DNA of 64,000 nt from Chloranthus sessilifolius (Eukaryota; Streptophyta; Magnoliopsida; Chloranthales; Chloranthaceae): positions 70,341,597-70,405,596 of the forward strand of contig CM037590.1 in assembly GCA_021018995.1 (NCBI GenBank). Reading direction: 5' to 3'. The translations under genes were made by a program, and so were the position numbers. The notes below the pieces were generated by a model. It did not search any database and was not told the origin of the DNA. It saw nothing but the letters and a program-made list of their open reading frames with translations. Below are positions 54,851 through 64,000 of the stretch, piece after piece (position 1 is the stretch's first letter; each line of letters begins with the position of its first letter).

Positions 54851-56314
54851 TGATCAGTCACATAATATACTATTTTATCACCCTTAACTTAGTGACACTA
54901 GAACTTAGTTTGCTACTAATAAGTTACTGATGTGTAGATATTAAGGAAAAATAGCAAAAGAGAACCAAAATGATAGTATTCGTCAAAATGAACTCATAAA
55001 GCAATAAAAAGATGATTGAACGAAAAAGTATAATCATCGCCTATTGAAAGACGAAAAATTGTGTTTTACGATTTTGCGAAGTGCTGTAAAGAAAGTGAAA
55101 AATCGTAATTTACGATTCTTCAAAAAAGCCATTCAAAGAGTGAAGTACGATACAAAAGACGATGAATCATAAATAAAGAATCACTCTATAGGAAGCTGTG
55201 TAGTAAGAAGAGAAATGAATAATCATAAATGTAAAATCGTCCATCCAGCAAAGCTAGAAAATTGTGATTTATGATTTTACATAAAAGGCACCTTCTGAAG
55301 CTACTGGTCATGTGAGATTTACACCACCATACATATAATTAGAAGAATTCTTGACTTAGAAGTCTGGCCAATCGCGGATCTGAGAAGATTGACGAAGAAG
55401 ACTCTTAAAGGACACTATTGCTGAAATAATGGAGAAAATCTATAAATACATCAACTATCGAAAGCAAGAAAAGATAGAATTAGAAGTAAAATTATATTAG
55501 GATACTTTTGTTTTAATAATTTCTTTTATTAGAATAAGGAGTTTTGTAAACTGACCCTTATGATCTATAAATAAGAGGCATGGTATAGGAATAACCATCG
55601 AAGAATTTCACATCATCTATTGACAACTGAAATCTGTGTTTTCTCTCGATCAAAGTGGTTTAGGATTTACAAAGTAACATCGTCCACAGTTCTCTAAGGT
55701 CTTGCCTGACAACCAAGGTTGAGAAAGTTGAAAGATCAACCCTTTGAATGGTTCTACTTTTGCTTTCTAGTTTAGATTTATTTTATTGCAATTTACTGCT
55801 TTGTAAACATCTTCAAATTTTAATTTTAATTGACTCGGGTTGGAATTTACAAATTAGTGCAACTATTTTTATTTTTCATATTTAATTTTCTAGAATTTAA
55901 TTGACGACAAATTTCTAGTAGATTAAAGATTAGTATAAATCTATATTAAAGGATGCTATTTTTTTATTGACGCCCAAACTCTAGACGACTAAGATATAGC
56001 GTAACGGTATTTTAAATTTGTAAGCATCCGATAGCTAAAGATTGTGATTGACGACCATAATCAAAAGAAGGAAGATTTAGGATTTATTTTCTGTAATTTA
56101 GTTTAAGAAACCTTTCTTTATTCATATTTCTAAAGTATTTTATAATCTTAAAAGATAAATATAAATTTTTAGAAAATTAACATATATATATATATATATA
56201 TATATAGTATATAAACCTATATTCGTGGGAATGATCCTATACCAGCTCTACAATTTTCATTGCACACTTGCAATAGGTTAAGACTTAATTAGATACACAT
56301 ATAAGTAGCGATCA
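54851..56314 (+). mobile_element. Solo LTR of the LTR-A family in Tat-like pol
   Basis: TGATCAGTCACATAATATAC to AAGTAGCGATCA. Flanks CTTCC (54846-54850) and CCTCC (56315-56319) are a 4/5 match for a target duplication. TATA box CTATAAATAAG at 55565-55575; palindromic words with AAATCG/CGATT arms at 55030-55280. The coding frame of the Tat-like pol resumes after it. Confidence 0.88.
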
Positions 56315-57734
56315 CCTCCCTATCCCTTTTTGAGGAGGAGGTACCCTCGCCTATACAGCTACTTGCATTATCCCACCCCAAGCCCGTGTTAACGTTCGAG
56401 GACTAGGTCCCGAGCGATATAATGATAAACATAATGGAGGTTGACCCTCAAAAGTCATCTCAATCAGCTTCCTCCACAAGACTAGTTAAAGGTGTGGCAC
56501 CTCAGGTGAGGAATTGGGCATCAATGCTCCTAACTCTGAAAATATCAAATGGCCGTAAATACGGCACCAACTTCCCAACAAAAACAACATATAAAAAGTA
56601 AGGTTAGCCCTTGGCAGGCAATACCATGTGTATATAGAAATCCGCCTTGCCAAGGGCCCATCTCTGAGGAAAAGAAAAATCCTAAAAAGATAGAAAAAAT
56701 ACAAAAAAACTCAAAAATAGTATCTTTTAAAATTCTCGAGAAAAGTAAAGAAAATGATACCTTAATTGAAAAGCCCTTCTGACGTGAAGTCGACCTCTTT
56801 CCTATAAAAATATAAGAAGAGGTAGGAGTCACGGATCTAGATGGTGAGGACTTAATCGAGGAGCTTCCCAATGAGATTCTTAAACAATATACCAAGTTTG
56901 AGCATGGCCCTACCCCAATCGTAGAGGAAACTGAAGATGTTGATCTGGGCACCGATGAGGATCCCAAAATAACTAAGATCGGGACATCATTATCTCCCAA
57001 GGAAAGAAAAAGCATTATTGGTTTTCTTCGGTCATACCAAGACGTCTTCGCATGGTCGTAAGAAGATATGTCTGGTCTAGACATTAATTTGGTCGAGCAT
57101 GAGTTGCCACTATATCCCGATGTCAAGCCTATCAAGCAAAATTTGAGGCGCCTCCGGTTAGAGTAGATGCTAAAAGTGAAGGACGAAGTCATAAAGCAAT
57201 ACGACGATGGTTTTCTTATAGTCTCCAAATACCCACAGTGGTTAGCCAACATTGTGCTGATACCAAAGAAAGATGAAAAGGTCTATATGTGCATCGACTT
57301 CATAAATCTTAACAAGATAAGCACCGAAAGGTGACTTTCCATTGCCACATAATGACATCTTGGTCGATAACACTACTAGGCATGGGATGCTCTCATTTAT
57401 GGACGAATTTTTGATTATAACCAGATCAAAATGGTAGAAGCAGACCGAAAAAAGACAGCGTCCATTACCCCCTAGGAAACTTTCTGTTACAGAGTCATGC
57501 CATTCGGGTTGAAAAATGTTAGAGCAACGTACCAAAGGGTGATGACAATATTTTTCTACGACATGATGCACCGAGAAATTGAGGTATACGTCGACGACAT
57601 GATTGCTAAGTCACCAGAGAGAGGTGACCACCTGATAAACCTCCAAAAACTATTTGAAAGAATGAGAAAGTACATGTTGTGTTTGAACCCTTAGAAATGT
57701 GCATTCGACGCTATGTCAAGAAAGCTACTGGGCT
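56315..57734 (+). pseudogene. pol: Tat-like reverse transcriptase, 5' half
   Basis: Following a linker with EEEVPSP and DIMINIMEV come IEELPNEILKQYTKFEHGP, a segment with VDLGTDEDPKITKIGTSLS, then RSYQDVFAWS (usual CFAWSYEDMPG), DINLVEHELPLYPDVKPIKQ, VYMCIDFINLNK (for R-V-C-V-D-Y-R-D-L-N), MPFGLKNVRATYQRVM and the catalytic EVYVDDMIAKS near 57590. It ends at KLLGL where the LTR-C at 57735 inserted. Stops lie at 57059, 57165 and 57690 and frame changes near 57320 and 57410. The GLKN motif is what Tat/Ogre-type RTs use. Confidence 0.85.
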
Positions 57735-58129
57735 TGTAGACACCCAAATTCGGCCCAAGGCCCGATCAATCTGTACTTCGGGAGAGATGTACTCCTGTGC
57801 TTCCGATGGCACTCCTGAACCCGTAGTAATCCACTCAGACCTTTACAAATCACCCTGAACCTTTTAGAACCATTCCCCAACCCTTAGAAGTCACCCCTAA
57901 ACCCTAGAATCCCTTCCCAAACCTAACTTAAACCCTTCTGAGCGATTGATGGAGGGAGAGCTACAGAATTTCATATAGACCATTACCAAGGATGAGCCAT
58001 ATACCATTGGAAATAAGACTTCTCCAGCTTTCCAACAAGCCAAAGATCACCCAATTTGGAGCTACGGTTCAGAAGTTATGGCCGATTGAAGTTTCACATA
58101 AAATCATAAAAATTTTGCTCAGGCGTGGA

Positions 58130-58237
58130 TATTACATACGTCCAGCCAATTTATCCCCAGATTAGTCAGGCGTATATATTATATACGCCTGCCTTTTTGG
58201 GGGGAAATTTGGCCGGGCATATATAATATATACGCCC
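58130..58237. repeat. Palindromes of the type GCGTATATATTATATACGC in LTR-C U3
   Basis: One imperfect (about 58133-58152), one perfect 23-bp palindrome (58168-58190; arms AGGCGTATATA) and one nearly perfect (58215-58237). All lie upstream of the TATA box at 58606. Confidence 0.92.
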
Positions 58238-58605
58238 AGTATAGGTGGGGCCCACCACGGGTTTCATCTTCTCAAACTCCCCTGATTTTGATGAAGTTTA
58301 CTGTTCCTAAATCCGGTGACGCTCAAATTTTAGCTACAAGAATCGCCATCATCGAGCTTCAATTTCCCCATCTGGTTTGACCCTTTGACCATCCCCTTGG
58401 TTGAGGTGGGTGTCTTGAGATTGGTTGCACCCCCTTTGAGCTTATTGGCAACCCTTAAGTCACCCATGGTCTCACCCCATCATCCGCCATTGAAACTAGT
58501 TTCCCAAAACCCTAGGACCTTGAAAACCTAGAAAACCTTAGATGGGGGATTACCTAATTGCTAAACCAGTTAGCTCTTAAGTAATCCCCTAACCCCTCAC
58601 TTCTC

Positions 58606-58613
58606 TATAAATA
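58606..58613 (+). promoter_or_regulatory. TATA box of LTR-C
   Basis: TATAAATA in TTCTCTATAAATAGAGAGGT. Conserved in the antisense copy near 12570. Confidence 0.7.
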
Positions 58614-59255
58614 GAGAGGTCCCCTTCTTCCCAAAGGGTTGAAATTTTGGTTGAAAATTTGGTTGATTAGAGAGCTTAAGAGAGAGAAAGTCCTAGTGAG
58701 AGAAAATGCCATTTATTTTCCAAAATTCCAGCAAGCTTAGATCACCTATTCCACTCCATTTCAACCATGAGATCCCCTTCTTTTAGCCAAAATCTATTCC
58801 CTAGCTTCACTCTACACTCCCTATCTATCAAATCTTTGTATTAGAGTCCATTTCCATACCATTCAAGCCATCGGAAGCATGCCAAAGTGAAGATCTTCCA
58901 CGGTGCAATAAGGGCCCGTGAGCTCCGGCTCACCCCTCTCTTCCTCTACCTTCTTGGTGTCTCCTCCGTCCAAGGATTCAAGCCGTTACGCCGCCGAAAT
59001 TTCGGTTTGGCTCAAAGCTTGATAGGACCGTATTGCCTTCAGGCAAGGGGAAACTCTGCCCTTTTTATTTTCATTTTGGCCATAGATAGAGACCGCTACA
59101 TGCGGGTTGATCAGGTGCCTAAACCCTTCCCGATCGATAACCGAAGCCCCTACCCTAGAGCCTTTGGCAAAGACCGGTAAATCAGAGTCATATTTAGCAC
59201 TTCGGTGTTCAAAATATCGATTTGAAGGTTTCCCGGGTCACCAAAAGCTCCGGGT

Positions 59256-60845
59256 GGCGACTCTACATTTTTCGTTAAAAGGCGCATCGCGACGAGATTC
59301 AGCGAGAATCCACGTCGCCTGAGATGGCGACTTCTCGATTTCACCCTAGCGATTCCCCTCTTGTTGGCCTTTCATTTTATTTTATTTTTTTACTAACCAT
59401 GGCTGTTTTTTGTTCTAATTTGTTGCTATTTTTCGTTATTTTTTGTTGTTTTTACTAACGTACTCACCCCTACGATTCAGTCCTTTAAGTGTCTTAGCCG
59501 TTTGGCGGGCCTACTTGCGCCTTAAATTTTAGCTTTTATGATTCTTGTCATTTAAGCCTCCTTAGCCGTTGGGCGGGCCCGCTCGCATTTATTTTCACGT
59601 CATTTAAATTTCGGTCATTTACGAGCCTTAGCCGTTTGGCGGGCCTACTTGCACACTTTACTTTGGTCATCATATTTCACCATTGAACGCCGGCCCGTTG
59701 AGGCGGCACGGGCTTGTCATCCCCGACCCAATTTTGGACATTAATTTCACTCCCCTATAAAAATTTGTAATTAAAAAGGAACCAACAGTATGGGGACATA
59801 ATTGAATTTATTTTTACGTTTTTAGGGGGTTTAGGCACAGATACAAGTTACCCGGTTCCCGGTAAGGCGGCAGCCCTAGTGGTGATGATCCTGAAAAGAA
59901 CCACCCCTTCCAGTACCTGAGAAGGCGCTTGCGCCGGAGGTATATTGGTTGGGTTGCCAATTTTGATCAAGCCGTAAAACCCGCATTGGTGAGAGTGTAG
60001 AAAACCCAAAATTCAGTCGTGTATCCCTAGGAAACGGAAAGGAGGGACCCGATAACATACACAGCAGTCCCCGGGAGCATTTCTCCCAAGAAACCAGTTC
60101 AAAGACCCACATTCAGGCTTGTTGTCCACTGTCAAAATATAATTGACAGAACCTTTTGCCCGGCGTATATAATATATACGCCCAGTAAAAAGCCCCAGAT
60201 TTACATAGGCGTATATAATATATACACCCAGCCAAAAACCCTAGATTTAAGCCAGGCGTATATGATATATACGCCCAGCCAAATCTGTATTTTTTTGGTC
60301 GGGCGTGCATAATATATACGCCCGGATATATTAACAAGAAGACCCCCAATTCCCCGATTAGCGGTATTAGTGTCCGCGGTAGCCTCCCACATTCTCTAAC
60401 ACCAAATATGCCCCCGCCCAGTCAAAAGAAGGCGACTTCTTATTGATTTGCTCTGAGGGATCGGGTCATTTGCGTGGATTCCCTCGCCTTCAATAGAATG
60501 AAAGGGTTCCCTTTCGCTTCTTCCGAAGTGTGTCGGATCCCGCCGTGGGACCTACTAAAGGTGCATATATCGCCCGAAACGGGAGTTGACCCTGGGCACC
60601 AGGTCATCATTCACCTAAGTAGAGGGGAGTTAATTGCTATTTGAAAAAAAAGAGAGAAAGAAAATCCTCATCTTCAAAAAAAAAAAAAAAAATCCACCTT
60701 AAAAAAAAATCAATCAAAATCAAAAATAAAAAACAACAACAAAAAAATCATTTTCAAAAACAAAATAAAAAAATCAAATCATCATCATTTTCCAAAAAAA
60801 AAAAAAAAAACACAAAGAAAAACAATAAAAAAAAAATATTTTGGT
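59256..60845 (+). other. Long leader of the Tat-like element
   Basis: No ORF. Three repeats of TTAGCCGTT.GGCGGGCC (59487, 59567 and 59628), the 47-bp palindrome tandem at 60161-60324, and A-rich low complexity at 60640-60840. Long leaders are usual in this lineage. Confidence 0.65.
60161..60324. repeat. Four palindromes at exact 47-bp spacing
   Basis: Starts at 60161, 60208, 60255 and 60302. Word GCGTATATAATATATACGC with one or two changes in copies 2 to 4. The spacer reads CAG..AAAA.CCC.AGATTTA or a variant, so it is a 47-bp tandem repeat, with the same word as the U3 set at 58168. Confidence 0.93.
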
Positions 60846-63722
60846 GTGACCGTCACTACGGCAACCTCAAACCCAGCCCGTAGAAGAACCAGGAAGGTAT
60901 TTGGCCCTTACCCGCGACATCGATACAACACTCGTCAGCGGATCATGTCAAGAGCCGATACATCCCCACCGTCATCCCCTTCCCATTCCCATATAGGAGA
61001 AGACCCGATCTCTGACACCTTCACCCAAACCAGGTTCGATATCACGGGCCCATTTGGGGCGCCCGTGTTCACCTCCACCTCATCCCCTTCCCTCACATTC
61101 TCCCAACATACCCCTTTTTCATCCCCTACTGAAACCCCTCATTTCCCAATCGATCCCTACATCCCCATCTCCCATCCAAACACCATTACCGCATCCCCAT
61201 ACTTCCAAAGGCCCCCTAAGGAGTCCCATCCCCCGCCTACTTCCCACGTTCCATCCCTCTCATCACCCATGCCCCCAACATCCTACATCCCATCCACCCC
61301 ATCTCACATACCATTCCCACCACATGGCCCATCCACATCCCAGCGTACCCCCCCATTTACCCAGGTCATGCCCAATTTCTCCCAACCCCCTCCATCCTTA
61401 AGTGAGCCATCACCCCCCAATCTCACACCTGAATCCATGCCCTCGATGGAGGACATGAGAACGATGTATGCCCTGTGGGCTGCCTCTCGCAACCCTACCT
61501 CTCAAACCCCGCATCCAAATTTCCAAAACCTCCATACCCCATTCCCTCCTAACCATGCCCAACCACCCATCGTCCATACCTCCCAAAATCCCCCACCTCA
61601 ATTCCAGACCCAAACCCACACAAATCCATGGGCCCCAGCCTAAACACCTCTAGAGCCATGGGCCCAAGCCCAAAACCCTCAAAACCCATGGGCCCAAGCC
61701 CATCGTGCCCAAACCCCCAAACCCATGGGCTCAAGCCCAAACCCACCAGACCCAGGCCCAGACCCAAGACCCTCAAAACCCATGGTCCCAAGCCCAAGCC
61801 CATCAGACCCAGGCCTAGAACCCTCAAAACCCATGGGCCCAAGCCCAAGCCCATCAGACCCAGGTCCAGGTCCAAGCCCCCCAGGGCCTTTGGACCCAAA
61901 CCTATCAAACCCAAGCCCAGGGCCCATGGACACAAACCCAACCCCCTCATGGCCCACTAACCCAAACTCAACAAGACCCATTGGCCCAAAGTCATATTAA
62001 GCCCCACACCCGTGCCCAAGGCGCCACCCAAGCCTTCCAAAACCATCAAACCCAAATCCCTCAAACCCAAGGCCCATCCGCCCATGCTCATCAAGGCCCA
62101 TTCACTAACCCCATACCCCCCCACCAATACCCTTCATTCACCTATACCCCTTACGCCCCCATCCCAACTCCAACGGGAAATCCCCATCCCATTCCTCAAA
62201 ACCACAACATCCCACCACCTCAATCACACCCCCATCACCCCCAGAATGTGTACCCAACTTAGCACATCACTTACCCACAAACCGCTCACCCATTTATCCC
62301 TTCTCATCCCCTATGGCCCCACCAGGTCATCCAACCCCTCACCCCCCAAGTCCAAATAGCAGAACTCGCCCCTCACCAATACCATGACCAACAGTACGAG
62401 GAGGATGAGATCCACAACAGTGGAGGAGTTGCCAGCTTCAACCCTCCCGGGCCCACCATCATCACACCTAGGGTCGAGCAAAATCAAGGGGAAGCTCCCA
62501 CGCAACTCAATGGAACGACAAAGAAAGAACAGAGCAGATGTATCATGGTGATGAAGATGGGAGGAATGGAACTGCACTCAACAGACTTTTCAGACTTATG
62601 TCTGTTCTATGATGTCCCCCTGCCACAAAAATTTAAGATGCCATCATTTGATAAGTATAACGGCACTGGCAACCCCATCGCCCACTTAAAATCTTACTGC
62701 GGGGATATGTGCCAGTATGGAAGAGATGAACGACTCCTCATCAAAGTGTTCCAGAAGAGTTTGACGGGCCCAGCACTGAGATGGTTCACATCCCTGGAAC
62801 CGTCCATGATAAAAAATTGGAAAGACCTGACACGATTATTTCAAGAACAATATGTCTATAACATAGACATAGAACCAAGGAAGTCAGATTTGGCCCGATT
62901 AAAGCAAAGACATGATGAAACATTCAGTACTTACTTAGGAAGGTGGAGGGCATTGGCCGCTCAGGTAACTCATCGGATTCCCGATGATGAGCAGATTGAA
63001 TTGATAACCAAGGGAGCCCTCCCAGTCATCGCAGATTTTTTAGTATATCAGCAGCAGTCAAGTTTTGCTGATCTGGTCTGAAATGCCAATCGTTGCGAAG
63101 ACGCCATTAGAGAGGGCAGGTTAGGAAGGAATGTGACCAATGGGGCCACCGGGGTTCGAAAAGCAGCCGAACCAAGAATCGAAAGAAGACCAGAGACAGA
63201 GGTACAGAACATTGTTTACCCCCAGGCCAATACCAACGCCCCCCGATACAACTCCAGGTTACACAATCACCCCCGACCCGTTTCGAGCAAGTACCAAGGC
63301 CAAGCAACGGACCAAGAGCCCCGTTTACCCCAGAACAGATGAAAGCACGGTTCGAACGAGTGTTCACACCATTGGGGCAGTCCTTGAGTATTTTGTTGCC
63401 AGTGTTGTTACAGAAAGGCCTGATCAATTTACTCCAACCTCGCCCGCCACCCCATCCCATACTGAGGAACTATGATCCGAATCTGCATTGTAATTTCCAC
63501 CAAGGACCGGGTCACCCTACGGACCGGTGCTTCCCGTTAAAGCACGCGGTCCAAGATCTGATAGAGGTGGGAAAAATCATACCCCCGCCACTTCCTCAAG
63601 GGCAGAACCAGAATATCCATCAAGCCCCTCTACTACCGCACCCAGGAGGCCCTAGGCCTAACATACATTGGATAGAGGAAGAAGAAGAAGAGTTTGACCC
63701 TTCAGATTATATTAGCAATTAG
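60846..63722 (+). pseudogene. gag: Tat-like Gag with long Pro-rich N-terminal part
   Basis: ATG at 60846 (MTVTTATSNPARRRTRKVFG). The first 380 codons are rich in Pro, Ser, Thr and His; a stop at 61641 and a shift to another frame near 61970 break it, with a further stop at 62260. The capsid domain at 62545-63081 shows KFKMPSFDKYNGTGNPIAHL, YCGDMCQYGRDERLLIKVF, SLTGPALRWFTSLEP, WKDLTRLFQEQY, RQDETFSTYLGRWR-like and a TGA where Trp is expected (63079). After a frame change near 63340: MKARFERVFTPLGQSLS and a knuckle-like CNFHQGPGHPTDRCFPLKHA, then VQDLIEVGKI and an acidic end to TAG at 63720. It formed the particle shell. Confidence 0.85.
61625..61990. repeat. Minisatellite CCCATGGGCCCAAGCCCA in gag
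   Basis: Repeats of about 45-60 bp that include AAACCCATGGGCCCAAGCCC at 61640-61660, 61680-61700, 61727 and 61830. They encode PMGPSPSPSDPGP-like repeats in one frame and similar Pro/Lys-rich ones in the other, so frame shifts cost little. The opposite strand gives Gly-rich shadows. Confidence 0.85.
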
Positions 63723-63731
63723 GAGAAATTT

Positions 63732-64000
63732 TGTGACGACTCGACTTTTCCAATCCCTCAGGTATAGGAAAGGCCGGTTCGCCAACCTATCGAATAAACG
63801 ATAAGCCGGACAAACAGGGCACATATCAGAGTAAAGCATAATAAATATCCATAGCTAAAATAAATGCGGAAGCAATTAAAAGTAAAGAACCACCGATGAT
63901 GGCCGACCATCATCGAAACATGGCTCATAGCAGAAATCAACGTTAAATATAAAACTATGGTATCCAACTAAAATGGGCCCACAAATTCAAGTCTAACTCT
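63732..64000 (-). mobile_element. End of a Tekay-like LTR, antisense, cut by the window edge
   Basis: TGTGACGACTCGACTTTTCC at 63732-63751 equals the complement of the LTR end at 39684-39700 (TGTGACGACTCGACTTTCC). The next part, AAGGCCGGTTCGCCAACC, matches AAGCCGGTTCACCATTGG there. It begins right after the Gag stop of the Tat-like element and continues beyond the window. Confidence 0.7.

Larger units (their letters stand above)
57735..59255 (+). mobile_element. LTR-C, 5' LTR of a Tat-like element
   Basis: Starts TGTAGACACCCAAATTCGGC, the usual start of many Tat/Ogre LTRs. TATA box at 58606. Three palindromes at 58130-58237. The right end is set near 59255, just before TGGCGACTCTACA, which matches the primer-site consensus of this lineage (TGGCGACTCCACTGGGGA) in its first 11 bases only. 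The insertion site in RT gives GGGCT on the left. An antisense fragment is at 11890-12640. Confidence 0.8.

Noticed and set aside
56545..57571. Ser-rich and other minus-strand ORFs
   Set aside because: They lie opposite the Tat-like RT, whose motifs (GLKN, YVDD) are on the plus strand.
54101..57734. Endogenous pararetrovirus
   Set aside because: Protease, G-patch and GLKN-type RT order, plus LTR context, fit Tat-like Ty3/gypsy; no movement-protein or caulimovirid coat motif is seen.
61304..61981. Gly/Leu-rich minus-strand ORFs
   Set aside because: Shadows of the Pro-rich gag minisatellite.

Overview
The window is nuclear DNA of a flowering plant, most likely a eudicot, and it is built almost entirely of transposable elements nested in one another. 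The evidence is plant-lineage Ty3/gypsy families (Athila, Tekay-like chromovirus, Tat/Ogre-like), a Ty1/copia fragment, a BED-finger hAT transposon, TG..CA LTRs of 1.4 to 2.4 kb, tRNA-Asp-type primer sites, GT-AG introns and many in-frame stops. I see no intact host gene, tRNA, rRNA or CRISPR array. I cannot name the species.

Layout. 1-1651: antisense Athila-type LTR cut by the window edge. 1652-11889: an unusual mosaic full of short palindromes (arms GAAGCG and CGCTTC). It carries a broken Ulp1-like protease gene, a Pro/Gln-rich ORF and three diverged copies of a small coiled-coil ORF, and a solo LTR is inserted in it. 11890-12640: antisense fragment of a Tat-like LTR. 12641-21555: 5'-truncated chromovirus with gag, a probable 149-bp intron, pol, chromodomain, an accessory ORF of the plant-transposon-protein type behind its own TATA box, and a 3' LTR. 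21556-39700: tail and LTR of a second Tekay-like element. This LTR is split by a hAT transposon (23464-38492, 8-bp duplication ACTCATAT), which is itself split by an Athila element (25989-37447, 5-bp duplication ATGGC). 39701-40801: copia integrase/RT fragment. 40802-41470: Tekay-like LTR fragment. 41471-54100: second Athila-like element on the minus strand, containing a solo LTR (45487-47614, duplication CTAAA). 54101-57734: Tat-like protease/G-patch/RT fragment split by another solo LTR. 57735-63731: Tat-like LTR, leader and gag. 63732-64000: start of one more Tekay-like LTR.

The genes are retroelement polyproteins (capsid, protease, reverse transcriptase, RNase H, integrase) and a hAT transposase. 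Nearly all are broken, and many stops look like TGG or CAG/CAA/CGA codons changed by C-to-T or G-to-A.

The most interesting observation is shared across element types. Nearly every family here (Athila-type, two Tekay-like, Tat-like, the hAT and the Ulp1 mosaic) carries its own short palindromic word, repeated several times in U3, leader or subterminal DNA and often upstream of a TATA box. Other points worth checking are the probable intron that joins Gag to Pol in a chromovirus, the accessory ORF preserved better than pol, and a 1.5-kb inverted pair of LTRs around 54.5 kb.
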